Shown: one piece after another, positions 7,142 to 15,472 of the stretch
How the letters are laid out: every line of letters starts with the position of its first letter
Position numbering within the stretch: the first letter of the stretch is position 1
Made by a program: the position numbers and the translations under genes
The notes under the pieces: generated by a model
Told to the model about the DNA's origin: nothing
The model's database searches: none
The model's input: only the letters and a program-made list of their open reading frames with translations
DNA from: Bacillota bacterium
Lineage (GTDB): Bacteria; Bacillota; Clostridia; Acetivibrionales; Acetivibrionaceae
Assembly: GCA_023421115.1 (NCBI GenBank)
Contig: JAEZUI010000194.1
Span: 1-16,220 of the forward strand
Reading direction: 5' to 3'
DNA: 16,220 nt

Positions 7142-8512
7142 TTGTTATTCAAAAAACCAAATCCTATGCGGCGTGAAGCAATATCTATTACATGGCCTGC
7201 CTTTGTAGAACTGGTTATGTCTACTTTGTTTGGTATGGTGGACATGATTATGGTAGGACAGCTCAGTTCGGCTTCGATAACTGCTGTAGGACTTACAAAT
7301 CAACCTTTTATGCTTTTGCTGGCGATTTTTTCAGCAATTAATGTAGGTACAACCACTCTTGTGGCATGGAATATAGGTGCTGGAAATAAAGAGAAAGCCA
7401 ATCTTATCACTAGACAAATTGTTGTAATAAATGCTGTATTAGGGATAATCTTAAGTGCCGTAGGCGTAATTCTATCCCATCAAATAGTTGTGTTTATGGG
7501 GGCACAGGCAGATACGATAAAAGATGCAACAATATATTTCCAGATTATTTCTTCCGGACTGGTGTTTCAAGCCATTACAATGGGAGTTACGGCAGCATTG
7601 AGAGGTGCCGGAGAAACAAAAATACCTATGTTTTATAATATTGGGAGCAATCTGCTCAATGTTTTCGGAAATTATGCACTTATTTATGGTAAGTTTGGAA
7701 TGCCAAAAATGGGGGTTGCTGGTGCAGCGCTTTCGACAACAATATCCAGATTAGTTGCTTGTTCTATTGGAGTAGGAGTAGTTTATTTATCAAATCAATC
7801 AATTATTTCAGTTGAACGTAAAGGTAGATTCAAACTTGATTTGGGTATTATGAAGGAAGTGTTTTCCATAGGTTTGCCGTCAGCTTTAGAGCAATTTGTT
7901 TTGCAAAGCGGATTAATGCTGTTTGCACGAACGGTTTCGAGCTTGGGGACAGTAGGATTTGCTGCACATCAGATAGGTCTGAATATTTGTGGTTTGACTT
8001 TTTCTCCGAGTATGGCTTTTGGAGTTGCTGCTACAACTTTGGTAGGTCAGAGTCTTGGTGCTAAGGATGCGGAAAAGGCAAAAAAATATGCTGATATGAT
8101 ACACCACATGGCTGTGTTTGTTGCTTGCATAATGGGCGGAGTATTTATTCTGTTTTCATACCAGCTTGCGAGTTTATATACCAAAGATGCTGCAGTAGCA
8201 TCTAGTGCTGCCATTATACTTAAGATAGTGGCCTTATCTCAGCCAGGACAATCAACACAGCTTTCTGTTGCAGGTGTATTGAGGGGAGCGGGAGATACAA
8301 TGTACCCCTTATATGCTTCAATCTTTGGAATATGGATTTTTAGGGTGTTTGTTGCGTATGTATTTGTAAGCATATTTAACTGGGGCCTTATAGGTGCATG
8401 GGTAGCTTTAGTATTAGACCAATATACAAGGGCAGCTATTGTGTATTTTAGATATCGTTCTGGTAAATGGAAATATTCTAAAGCTCGTGAGGTTGAAGCT
8501 AAATTAGTATAA
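7142..8512 (+). CDS. MATE family multidrug/cation efflux transporter
   Basis: The 456-residue protein has about twelve membrane helices in two homologous halves. Family marks appear twice: VGQL and VGQS (about 38 and 301), GAGNKEKA and GAKDAEKA (79 and 306), and LRGAGETKIPM and LRGAGDTMYPL (153 and 380). MATE proteins export drugs or other organic cations in exchange for Na+ or H+; the substrate here cannot be told. The length is normal for the family. The start is an unusual TTG at 7142, preferred because AGAAGG lies nine bases upstream; an ATG at 7166 is the alternative. It is divergent from the Xre-desulfoferrodoxin gene and ends 19 bases from the convergent thiamine operon, with no terminator visible between. 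Confidence 0.92.
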   Translation: MLFKKPNPMRREAISITWPAFVELVMSTLFGMVDMIMVGQLSSASITAVGLTNQPFMLLLAIFSAINVGTTTLVAWNIGAGNKEKANLITRQIVVINAVLGIILSAVGVILSHQIVVFMGAQADTIKDATIYFQIISSGLVFQAITMGVTAALRGAGETKIPMFYNIGSNLLNVFGNYALIYGKFGMPKMGVAGAALSTTISRLVACSIGVGVVYLSNQSIISVERKGRFKLDLGIMKEVFSIGLPSALEQFVLQSGLMLFARTVSSLGTVGFAAHQIGLNICGLTFSPSMAFGVAATTLVGQSLGAKDAEKAKKYADMIHHMAVFVACIMGGVFILFSYQLASLYTKDAAVASSAAIILKIVALSQPGQSTQLSVAGVLRGAGDTMYPLYASIFGIWIFRVFVAYVFVSIFNWGLIGAWVALVLDQYTRAAIVYFRYRSGKWKYSKAREVEAKLV

Positions 8513-8531
8513 TCTTAAAAACAACTAAATG

Positions 8532-9284
8532 TTATCGAAGCGCTTTCAATATGAGATTCTTATAATTAAAGAAATTTTGTGTTGAAAGCATTTCTTTCGT
8601 TCTTGGCCTAATAAATTCTATATCCACTGTGGAGACAATAGAAGCAGGTCTATCGGATAGTACATACACTCTATCCGATAGAAAAATAGCTTCGTCAATG
8701 TCATGGGTAATGAAGAGTACACTTTTTTTGTGTTCGGCCAGTACTGAAAGCAGCCATTCCTGCATGTTCATGCGAGTTATCGCATCTAAGGCGCCAAAGG
8801 GCTCGTCTAGAAGCATTATATCACTGTTCATCAAAAAGGTTCTAAGAAGCCCTGCTCGCTGCTTCATTCCGCCTGAGATTTCCGAGGGATAGAAATTTTC
8901 AAAGCCTTCAAGACCAAATTCTTTTATAAGTTTTGGTAACTTTAAGTTTTCGGTACTATCAAGCCGACCGTCTATTTCTAAAGGCAGGATAATGTTTCTA
9001 TATACAGTTCGCCAAGGCATCAACAGATCTTTTTGGGGCATATAGCAAAATTGGGTTGAAGAACTAGATAGTTTTTTGTCGCAAACTTTAATGTCTCCGG
9101 AATAACTATCTTCTAGACCTGCTAAGATTCTTAGTATAGTACTTTTACCACAACCACTCGGACCTAATAAGGATACAAATTGATTTTCACACAAAATCAA
9201 ATTTATATCTTTTAGTACTTCAAGGCTTTCCTTATTACGTATAAAGGTTTTATTCAAATGTTTTATCTCAATTTTAATAGCCAT
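8532..9284 (-). CDS. thiZ: Thiamine-precursor ABC transporter, ATP-binding subunit
   Basis: This 250-residue nucleotide-binding subunit powers import of a thiamine pyrimidine precursor. It has Walker A GPSGCGKST (41-49), a Q-loop at Q84 (YMPQKD), a variant signature ISGGM (136-140), Walker B IMLLDEP (157-162) and the switch histidine H194 (FITHD). It most resembles the SsuB/TauB/ThiZ group. It is the last gene of the operon, beginning three bases after the stop of the binding-protein gene. An AAGGAGA site overlaps the end of that gene, at a rather long spacing. The name ThiZ rests on the operon context (thiamine-binding protein, ThiY-like lipoprotein, TPP riboswitch), because the ATPase sequence alone would not separate it from nitrate or sulfonate systems. 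Confidence 0.9.
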   Translation of the reverse strand: MAIKIEIKHLNKTFIRNKESLEVLKDINLILCENQFVSLLGPSGCGKSTILRILAGLEDSYSGDIKVCDKKLSSSSTQFCYMPQKDLLMPWRTVYRNIILPLEIDGRLDSTENLKLPKLIKEFGLEGFENFYPSEISGGMKQRAGLLRTFLMNSDIMLLDEPFGALDAITRMNMQEWLLSVLAEHKKSVLFITHDIDEAIFLSDRVYVLSDRPASIVSTVDIEFIRPRTKEMLSTQNFFNYKNLILKALR

Positions 9285-9287
9285 TAA

Positions 9288-10322
9288 TCAGTTTTGATCT
9301 CCTTGCAAAAACTCATTTGTAAATGCCTCTTCTATTTCAATAGGTGATTCTATAAATTTATTTTCATAAAGCCAGTTCATGTATCTTTCCCACACTTCTT
9401 TTTTCTGCATACCCCAATAGGGAGCATCATCCTGATATTTTGAAGCAAGATATTTCTGGCTCTTTAGTACAAGCTCTCTATCTAATTCTGGTGCAAGTTG
9501 AAGGAGGCACTCTGCTGCTTCATCAGCATTTTCTATAGCAAATTTATAGCCTTTTTGAGTAGCTCTCATGAACTTATCAACAAGCTCGGGATTTTTGGCA
9601 ATATTGTCTTCATTTGTTACTATTACCGGGGTGTAGTAGTTAAATATATCAGAAAGCTCCTTAAGAGAAATATAGTTAATTTCTGCACCTTTATTAGTAG
9701 CATTTATATAGTCCCAGCCTTCAAAAATCCAAGCAAAATCAATTTGATTTGTTTCACTAGCTGTTAGAAAGTCTAGGGTGCCGGTTGTAAGAATTTCAAC
9801 TTTCTCAGGATCTCCCCCAGCTTCTTTTACAACTTGCTTTACCATTGCAGCTTCAACTTCAGAACCCCATCCACCATACTTTCTTCCTTCAAAGTCCTTT
9901 GCGGAGGTTATACCCTTTGCCTTTAATGAGCCAAAGCCGGAAGTATTGTGTTGAATTACCGCAGCAATAGAAACTAAAGGTATACCTGACGAGCGGGCAA
10001 AGGTAACACCCTCTTGATAACTTATACCAAACTGAGCAGCATTTGCGGCTACAAGCTGATCGGCAGAGGACTCGCCTGGCTGAATTATAGACACATCAAG
10101 ACCCTCTTCTTCAAAAAAACCTTTTGCTTTAGCAACATAGATACCAGTGTGATTTGTGTTTGGAGTCCAATCCAGAACAAAGGTAACTTTTTGCAGATTA
10201 GGTACTCCTTTGCTAGATGGGAAAGTTTGCTTCGGTTTTTCAACAAATTTTTGAATACAGCCTGAAGTAGTCAGGGAAAAAACTATACACATACATATTA
10301 ATACAAATATATTCTTCTTCAC
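9288..10322 (-). CDS. thiY: Thiamine-precursor ABC transporter, substrate-binding lipoprotein
   Basis: The 344-residue lipoprotein has an N-terminal basic region and hydrophobic stretch ending in TTSGC, with the likely lipidated Cys at 22. The mature part is of the NMT1/THI5-like class: VTFVLDWTPNTNHTGIYVA, then GLDVSIIQPGESSADQL. The LDWTPNTNHTG pattern is typical of ThiY proteins that capture pyrimidine precursors such as formylaminopyrimidine (family knowledge; the ligand is not proven here). The start is taken as GTG at 10322: GAAAGG lies nine bases upstream and the frame then begins five bases after the permease stop. The ATG codons at 10331 and 10346 have no well-spaced ribosome site, and the first would overlap the permease. 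It lies between the permease and ATPase genes. Confidence 0.9.
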   Translation of the reverse strand: MKKNIFVLICMCIVFSLTTSGCIQKFVEKPKQTFPSSKGVPNLQKVTFVLDWTPNTNHTGIYVAKAKGFFEEEGLDVSIIQPGESSADQLVAANAAQFGISYQEGVTFARSSGIPLVSIAAVIQHNTSGFGSLKAKGITSAKDFEGRKYGGWGSEVEAAMVKQVVKEAGGDPEKVEILTTGTLDFLTASETNQIDFAWIFEGWDYINATNKGAEINYISLKELSDIFNYYTPVIVTNEDNIAKNPELVDKFMRATQKGYKFAIENADEAAECLLQLAPELDRELVLKSQKYLASKYQDDAPYWGMQKKEVWERYMNWLYENKFIESPIEIEEAFTNEFLQGDQN

Positions 10323-10327
10323 TTTAT

Positions 10328-11089
10328 TCATCCTTTCAAGTTCCATTTAATTGTTTTCTTTTCTATTATGCTTATAAATATAAATAACAAAACGCTAAAG
10401 AGTGAAATAATTACAATATCTGCGAACATTGCAGCGGTCTTGAAAGATTTCATTGACCGCGTTAGAAAAATGCCCAGTCCACTTTGAGCACCGGTCCACT
10501 CGGACATAACTGCACCCATTACAGCGTATGTTGCTGCCAGTTTGAGTCCTGAAAAGAAGTGAACCAATGCGGAGGGTAGTTTTACTTTCATAAATATCTG
10601 TATTTTATTGGCATTCATACATTTGAGTAATTCTTCAAGATCTTTGTCGTATGAGTTCAGCCCTTCCGTTAAGTTGAGTGCAACCGGGAAAAAGACTACT
10701 AAAACACAGATTATTAGTTTTGATACAATTCCTATTCCGAACCAAATTGTAATCAATGGGGCTACTACAATAATAGGTATAGTTTGAGATAGAATCATAA
10801 AGGGATAAAAAATATTACGTATAACTCTAAAACTGCTCATTATAAGAGAGAGTAGTACAGCTAACAATACACCTACTATAAAGCCTAAAAGGGTTTCGGA
10901 TATTGTTGTCAAGGAGTGAGAAAACAAAAGGTCACCGGACTTATAAAACTCTTTCAAAATAATTGAGGGAGCTGGAAGTACGTATTCTTTTATATCTTTT
11001 GCTTTGACAACAAATTCCCATATGATCACAAAAAGAATGAATGCAATAGATGGATAAATAGGATTACCTGTATTTCGAAATCTTTTCAT
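10328..11089 (-). CDS. thiX: Thiamine-precursor ABC transporter, permease
   Basis: This 253-residue membrane subunit has six or so helices and belongs to the BPD_transp_1 class. Typical marks are YVLPAPS (36-42), the central IPIIVVAPLITIWFGIG (104-120) and the ATPase-contact loop followed by GLKLAATYAVMGAVMSEW (181-198) and SGLGIFL (203-209). It is closest in style to SsuC/TauC/ThiX permeases. It starts inside the thiamine-binding protein gene with a 26-base overlap, which indicates translational coupling. A TGA just upstream in frame makes ATG at 11089 the first possible start. The assignment to thiamine precursors comes from the riboswitch and neighbours. Confidence 0.9.
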   Translation of the reverse strand: MKRFRNTGNPIYPSIAFILFVIIWEFVVKAKDIKEYVLPAPSIILKEFYKSGDLLFSHSLTTISETLLGFIVGVLLAVLLSLIMSSFRVIRNIFYPFMILSQTIPIIVVAPLITIWFGIGIVSKLIICVLVVFFPVALNLTEGLNSYDKDLEELLKCMNANKIQIFMKVKLPSALVHFFSGLKLAATYAVMGAVMSEWTGAQSGLGIFLTRSMKSFKTAAMFADIVIISLFSVLLFIFISIIEKKTIKWNLKG

Positions 11090-11351
11090 CCATAGTCACG
11101 CCTTCCTTCTTATAATCAATTTTGACTACAGATACAACTCTGTTTGCACCCTCTTCAACACATATGCTTTGTGCCTTCTTAACAATTTCCAAAAGAGTAT
11201 CTAAGTTACCTTCCATGGTAGTTTCCATTGGACCCACTTCGTACTTTACACCGCTTCTATCTATCATTTCAATAACTTTATCTACAACAGGATAAATTCG
11301 CTCTTCTGGTACATTTGGGATAACCTGCAATGACACATTGACAGTAGTCAC
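11064..11351 (-). CDS. MTH1187/YkoF-type thiamine-binding protein
   Basis: The 95-residue cytosolic protein belongs to the small thiamine-binding family (PF01910, formerly DUF77). The pattern is a first strand VNVSLQVIPN, an EERIYPVVDKVIEMI helix, a GVKYEVGPMETTMEG segment typical of the family and a second helix from TLLEIVKKAQ. Members bind thiamine or its pyrimidine part in the cytosol and are often encoded beside thiamine-precursor transporters. The start is GTG at 11351, with AAAGGAGG eight bases upstream. It is the first gene of the operon directly after the TPP riboswitch, and its 3' end overlaps the permease start. Its exact task in the uptake system (carrier, sensor or storage) is not shown by the sequence. 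Confidence 0.88.
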   Translation of the reverse strand: MTTVNVSLQVIPNVPEERIYPVVDKVIEMIDRSGVKYEVGPMETTMEGNLDTLLEIVKKAQSICVEEGANRVVSVVKIDYKKEGVTMDEKISKYR

Positions 11352-11402
11352 AAGTAAAGCCTCCTTTCACATTCACGTACTAAAATAAACCTCAAAGATG
11401 CT

Positions 11403-11430
11403 AAATAAAAAGCCGCCCAACATAGGCGGT
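11403..11430 (-). terminator. Riboswitch-controlled terminator of the thiamine operon
   Basis: In the minus-strand RNA, CCGCC (11425-11429) pairs with GGCGG (11413-11417) over seven bases, and the run CTTTTTATTT follows. It lies between the TPP aptamer and the first gene, so it is the expression platform of an OFF switch: thiamine pyrophosphate would favour termination. Confidence 0.85.
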
Positions 11431-11440
11431 AAAATGCGAT

Positions 11441-11530
11441 TTACTCTTTCCCTACGCTGGCATTATCCAGATCAGGTTATGGGTTGTGGAGAATAATCCA
11501 CTCTCAGCCGATAGTACCAGCACCCCTATT
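11441..11530 (-). promoter_or_regulatory. TPP riboswitch (THI element)
   Basis: Read on the minus strand, the conserved aptamer blocks come in order: GGGGTGCT, then GGCTGAGAG (helix P2/P3 region), a variable GGATTATTCTCC stem-loop, and then ACCTGATCTGGATAATGCCA followed by GCGTAGGGA. This is the canonical THI box with no missing core base that I can see. It binds thiamine pyrophosphate. It stands upstream of the thiamine-binding protein, permease, lipoprotein and ATPase genes, and it assigns that operon to thiamine metabolism more firmly than the protein sequences do. The outer P1 boundaries are approximate. Confidence 0.95.
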
Positions 11531-11558
11531 ACTTATATAACTATCTTTAGTCGAATTA

Positions 11559-11587
11559 ATAATAGCACAACATAATAAGAAATACAA
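11559..11587 (-). promoter_or_regulatory. Promoter of the thiamine uptake operon
   Basis: On the minus strand, TTGTAT (11582-11587) and TATTAT (11559-11564) are exactly 17 bases apart. Transcription would start about 20 bases before the TPP aptamer. Confidence 0.6.
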
Positions 11588-11671
11588 GAATTTGTTAAGG
11601 CTTATAGAATGAAAGGCGAAAATTTAAAATAAAATATATATGGTATTAATTTTTAGAAGATTTTTACATAA

Positions 11672-11697
11672 AAATACACAAAATATACGGTGTATTT
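11672..11697. repeat. Eight-base inverted repeat between divergent units
   Basis: AAATACAC (11672-11679) and GTGTATTT (11690-11697) are perfect inverted arms over ten A+T-rich bases. They lie between the thiamine operon promoter and the promoter of the SLH gene at 11825, about 35 bases upstream of the latter's -35. It could be an operator, with no known regulator. The flanking 11598-11732 is otherwise A+T-rich without genes, apart from the palindrome ATATGCATAT at 11721-11730. Confidence 0.35.
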
Positions 11698-11732
11698 ACG
11701 AAAATTTTTTACATTTATTAATATGCATATAG

Positions 11733-11761
11733 TTGTAAAATTGAAGATAATTGTGTAATAT
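11733..11761 (+). promoter_or_regulatory. Candidate promoter of the Ig-repeat SLH gene
   Basis: TTGTAA (11733-11738) and TAATAT (11756-11761) are 17 bases apart, about 60 bases before the gene. The -10 is imperfect and the region is A+T-rich, so another site could be used. Confidence 0.4.
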
Positions 11762-11824
11762 AGAATAGAATAATGCAGTACAACCAGCATTATCCACAAA
11801 AATCACTAACAAAAAGCGGGGGGT

Positions 11825-14800
11825 ATGAAGAAAATGCAAAGAATTAAACGTAGTAGAATTTTGGCAGTCATGGCATGTTTATGTTTACTTGTTTCGTTAA
11901 TTTGCCAAAATGTAGTTTTAGTACTCGCAGATGTAAAACCAATGACAGCAACAGTGGATTTTCCAGAAAGCCCTTATCAAAGAAGCTCTAGAACCGTGGA
12001 GATTAAGGATGTTTTTGCTATCTCAGATATATCTGTAAACACTGGAAAAGTAGTTTACGAGATAACTGGAGATAAGGTTAAAATATCAGTATCAGATGGA
12101 ATGCCTTCAAGAGTTGGACCGCATACAAAAACCGTAACAATTAAGGAAGAAAATACTTATGATGAGTTTCCCGAAATGATTCCATATAATTTAGATGGAT
12201 ATATTGGTGACTTAGCTAAAACAGATTCGGGATATGACTCCGAAGAAGAATTATATTGGGCAGCTTATAAGGGAAATGTGACAAAAGCTGAATGCAATTT
12301 CTACAGCTATACAGTAACTTATATGTATACATTAAATGTTGCACCTCAATTGACATTGACCTCACCTGTTGATGGAAAAGTGATCAGGGATAAAATTGTT
12401 ATAGAGGGATTTGCTAAAGATGATAATGTTGGAGATGAAGTTAATACATATTATGCTTTTGACAACTATACTGAAAGTACTAAAGGAACAGCTTATAAAA
12501 GTAATTTAATAGCTGATGGAACAGAGCAGGATATAGATGCTACAATTGATATTGCTCCCTTAGCACTTGAAGATGGTATTCATACTCTTTATATGTGGGC
12601 TGTTGATAAAAGAGGAAAAAAATCTATTCCTGTTGAGACAAAAATTACAGTTGACACAGTGCCACCTCAAACACCAATTCTCATACAGGAACCAACAACA
12701 CCAACAAACAAGGCAGTAAACGTAACAGTGACCTATCCTGCCGATGCAGCAGTAAAGGAAGTTAGAATAGATGGTGGAAACTGGGTGCCGTTTGATAGTG
12801 TAGCAAAAAGCGGAAAAATAGTAATGAATGATAACGGAACAGTAGAAGCAAGAGGCACAGATTTAGCGGGTAATGTATCGGAAGTTGGAAAGCTGGATGT
12901 GACAAATATAGATAAAATAGCACCTGAAAAGCCTGTAATAAATCAGGAGCCAGACAATAGTATTCCAACAAACGATGATGTAAAGATCACAATTACATAT
13001 CCAACAGATGCAGTTGAAAAGCTCTATAAAGTAGGAGAAGATGGAGAATGGAAGAAGTATGATAAGGAATTTGCAGTGGCAGAAAATGACAAGGTATATG
13101 CAATATGTAAAGATGAAGCAGGGAATGTAAGTGAAGAGGCGGTTATTGAAGTTACAAATATAGATAAAATAGCACCAGTAAAGCCAAATTTAGTAGCAGA
13201 CATCACAACACCAACAAATAAGGAAGTAAAGGTAACAGTGACCTATCCTGCCGATGCTGCAGTAAAGGAAGTAAGAATAGATGGCGGAAGCTGGGTACCG
13301 TTTGATAGTGTAGCAAAAGACGGAAAAATAGTAATGAATGATAACGGAACAGTAGAAGCAAGAGGCACAGATTTAGCGGGTAATGTATCGGAAGTTGGAA
13401 AGCTGGATGTGACAAATATCGATAGAGTCCCACCTGAGAAGCCTGAGTTGAAAGCAGATATTACAACTCCTACAAATCAAAGCGTTTCAGTAGCAGTGTA
13501 TTATCCTGATGATGCAGCAATAAAAGAGATTAGAATTGACGGTTCTGATTGGCAGAACTTTGATGATGTAGCAGTAGACAAAAAAATAAATATGGATCAA
13601 AATGGAACAGTAGAAGCAAGAGGAACGGATTTAGCAGGAAATGTATCGGATATAGGTCGTTTAGTTATAACTAATATAGACAATACCTCGCCAGACACTC
13701 CAATATTGATTCCCGATATAACAGAACCTACTAATGGAACAGTTACTGTAGAAGTATATTACCATAAGGATTCTGTAATACAGGAGATAAAAGTTGGAGA
13801 AGGTGACTGGATACCATATCCAGGCCCTGTTGCTGTGGATGAAAATACAACAGTTTACGGGAGATCGCAAGATGAAGCTGGAAACAACTCACCGGTAGGA
13901 GAATATGTTGTTGGAAACATCGATACTACTCTACCTACTGCACCGACAATAATAACTAGTGCTGATGAAACAACAGCAAAACCGATAAAAGCTACAATTA
14001 TACCGGGAAAAGATGAAGAGTCCGGAGTTGATAGAACGGAGTATCGACTAGAAGGAGCAACAGTTGACGATTGGCAGGAGTATATAGAGGGAAAAGCTAT
14101 TAAAATAGAAAACATAGGCAAAACAACCATTAGTGCAAGAACTATTGATAATGCAGGTAATATTTCTCCTGTTACAAGTAAAACAGTTACCATCAAGGAA
14201 AAACCAAAGGATAACAACAATAATGGTGGTGGAAACAGCGGAGGCAATAGTAGCGGTAACAGTAACAACAGTGGTGGCAATAAAAATGATAATAACAGTG
14301 GTAACAGTGGAGATAAAAAGGTTACAGAACCCGAAGGAAGCGTGCCAGCAGTTACAGCTGTCGATTTGTCAGTGTTTATCAGCTCGGACAAATCGAAGTA
14401 TGCAGAAGGAGATACAATTACCTTTGCTATAGACTATAAGAATAAGTCAACAATAGCGGCAACTAATATTACTATTAAAGCTGAAATTCCTCAGTATACA
14501 ACTGTTAGTGATATGGCTGGCGGAACTGTAAACGGAGCATTTGTTGAATGGAAAATTGAAAAAATAGCTGCGAATACTTCAGCTAAAATTGAGTATAAAG
14601 TTAATGTGAATAAACTTGACAAAGCCGAAGTGAATTCCTCGAATACTGCTACAATTAGCAGTGCAAACCTTACTAAGCCAGAGGATGATTCATCTAAAAC
14701 AATATTCCTGCTATACTCAAACGTTGATAACTTCCATGCTAAATATATTGAAGGCTATACAGACAACACCTTCAGACCAGCTAATAACGTTACTAGGGCT

Positions 14801-15349
14801 GAAGTGGCTGCAATGATGTACAATGTGCTTGGAATAAATAAAGAGGTATCAACTAATAAAAGTTATACCGATGTAAAAAGCACTCATTGGGCATATGAAT
14901 GTATAAACGTGGTAACAAGTTCAGGTTTGTTTGTAGGTTATAATGACGGTTCATTTCATCCGGACAGCTTTATTACAAGGGCTGAATTTGCTACAGTACT
15001 TGCAAATTATCTTGAATTTAAAAATGTTGAACATGATAAAATGAACTTCGCAGATGTAAGCACTCATTGGGCGAGGAACTTTATTGAAGAAATTTACAGA
15101 GTTAAACTTATTGAAGGATATATTGAAAAAGGCGAAAGACTATTCAAACCTGACAACAATATATCAAGAAGTGAAGCAGTTACTATAGTAAACAAGATGT
15201 TGTTCAGAGGACCTCTTTCAGGAATAGAAATGCCCTTTAAGGATGTTGAAGGAACTCACTGGGCATACGGTCACATACTTGAAAGTGCATTAGATCACAA
15301 TTTCAAGAGAAATGAAGATGATTCTGAAACAGCAATAGTGAAAGACTAA
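11825..15349 (+). CDS. Large SLH surface protein with tandem Ig-like repeats
   Basis: The 1174-residue exported protein begins with a basic and hydrophobic signal peptide (about 1-35, ending VLA). An N-terminal region of unrecognised fold (36-175) and a bacterial Ig-like domain (about 176-279, TSPVDGKVIRDKIVIEGFAKDD) follow. Five tandem repeats of 81-86 residues start at 280, each with a core like GTVEARGTDLAGNVSEVGKL and ending TNID; a divergent sixth follows. Then come a Gly/Asn/Ser linker (about 795-834), a DUF11-like domain (842-965) and three SLH repeats (970-1174; VTRAE, ITRAE, ISRSE). It is probably a wall-anchored stalk or adhesin (inference). GGGGGG ends only one base before ATG 11825, so the in-frame ATG at 11834, about ten bases from it, may be the real start. 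The C-terminal module is shared with the protein at 3395-6031. Confidence 0.92.
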   Translation: MKKMQRIKRSRILAVMACLCLLVSLICQNVVLVLADVKPMTATVDFPESPYQRSSRTVEIKDVFAISDISVNTGKVVYEITGDKVKISVSDGMPSRVGPHTKTVTIKEENTYDEFPEMIPYNLDGYIGDLAKTDSGYDSEEELYWAAYKGNVTKAECNFYSYTVTYMYTLNVAPQLTLTSPVDGKVIRDKIVIEGFAKDDNVGDEVNTYYAFDNYTESTKGTAYKSNLIADGTEQDIDATIDIAPLALEDGIHTLYMWAVDKRGKKSIPVETKITVDTVPPQTPILIQEPTTPTNKAVNVTVTYPADAAVKEVRIDGGNWVPFDSVAKSGKIVMNDNGTVEARGTDLAGNVSEVGKLDVTNIDKIAPEKPVINQEPDNSIPTNDDVKITITYPTDAVEKLYKVGEDGEWKKYDKEFAVAENDKVYAICKDEAGNVSEEAVIEVTNIDKIAPVKPNLVADITTPTNKEVKVTVTYPADAAVKEVRIDGGSWVPFDSVAKDGKIVMNDNGTVEARGTDLAGNVSEVGKLDVTNIDRVPPEKPELKADITTPTNQSVSVAVYYPDDAAIKEIRIDGSDWQNFDDVAVDKKINMDQNGTVEARGTDLAGNVSDIGRLVITNIDNTSPDTPILIPDITEPTNGTVTVEVYYHKDSVIQEIKVGEGDWIPYPGPVAVDENTTVYGRSQDEAGNNSPVGEYVVGNIDTTLPTAPTIITSADETTAKPIKATIIPGKDEESGVDRTEYRLEGATVDDWQEYIEGKAIKIENIGKTTISARTIDNAGNISPVTSKTVTIKEKPKDNNNNGGGNSGGNSSGNSNNSGGNKNDNNSGNSGDKKVTEPEGSVPAVTAVDLSVFISSDKSKYAEGDTITFAIDYKNKSTIAATNITIKAEIPQYTTVSDMAGGTVNGAFVEWKIEKIAANTSAKIEYKVNVNKLDKAEVNSSNTATISSANLTKPEDDSSKTIFLLYSNVDNFHAKYIEGYTDNTFRPANNVTRAEVAAMMYNVLGINKEVSTNKSYTDVKSTHWAYECINVVTSSGLFVGYNDGSFHPDSFITRAEFATVLANYLEFKNVEHDKMNFADVSTHWARNFIEEIYRVKLIEGYIEKGERLFKPDNNISRSEAVTIVNKMLFRGPLSGIEMPFKDVEGTHWAYGHILESALDHNFKRNEDDSETAIVKD
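12665..13933 (+). repeat. Five tandem Ig-like coding repeats (252-258 bases, last 243)
   Basis: Units begin at 12665, 12923, 13175, 13433 and 13691, and the divergent sixth at 13934. Each opens with a P-x-(K/T)-P motif. Units 1 and 3 are nearly identical DNA: 12722-12909 against 13232-13419, offset exactly 510 bases, with an unbroken match of 99 bases (12811-12909 and 13321-13419). The unit between them is clearly more diverged. Confidence 0.88.
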
Positions 15350-15367
15350 ATTCAAATCATAAATATA

Positions 15368-15400
15368 GAAAAGGGGGCTACTTTGAAGCTCCTTTTTTTT
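15368..15400 (+). terminator. Terminator after the Ig-repeat SLH gene
   Basis: GAAAAGGGGGCT (15368-15379) pairs with AGCTCC plus the following T run (from 15387), allowing G-T pairs, over a seven-base loop. The stem leads into eight T residues at 15393-15400, about 20 bases after the stop. Confidence 0.8.
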
Positions 15401-15472
15401 CTAAAAACATTAATATAATTGGCAATTCCACAGATATACTGGATTAAAGTGATGTTTAAACTATTTTACTTG

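Noticed and set aside
7015..7245. Minus-strand open frame of 76 residues across the MATE start
   Set aside because: It overlaps the MATE promoter and N-terminus, and no ribosome site or family resemblance was found.
8513..8531. Possible terminator between the convergent MATE and thiZ genes
   Set aside because: No stem followed by a T tract could be found on either strand in or next to the 19-base gap.
13855..14391. Minus-strand open frame of 178 residues with long Leu/Pro runs
   Set aside because: It lies opposite the Gly/Asn/Ser linker and last Ig repeats of the SLH protein. The Leu/Pro runs are the reverse reading of GGT/AAC/AGC codons.
14133..14432. Plus-strand open frame of 99 residues in another frame
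   Set aside because: It overlaps the linker of the SLH protein in a shifted frame and is rich in V, T and I from the repetitive codons; no independent start signal.
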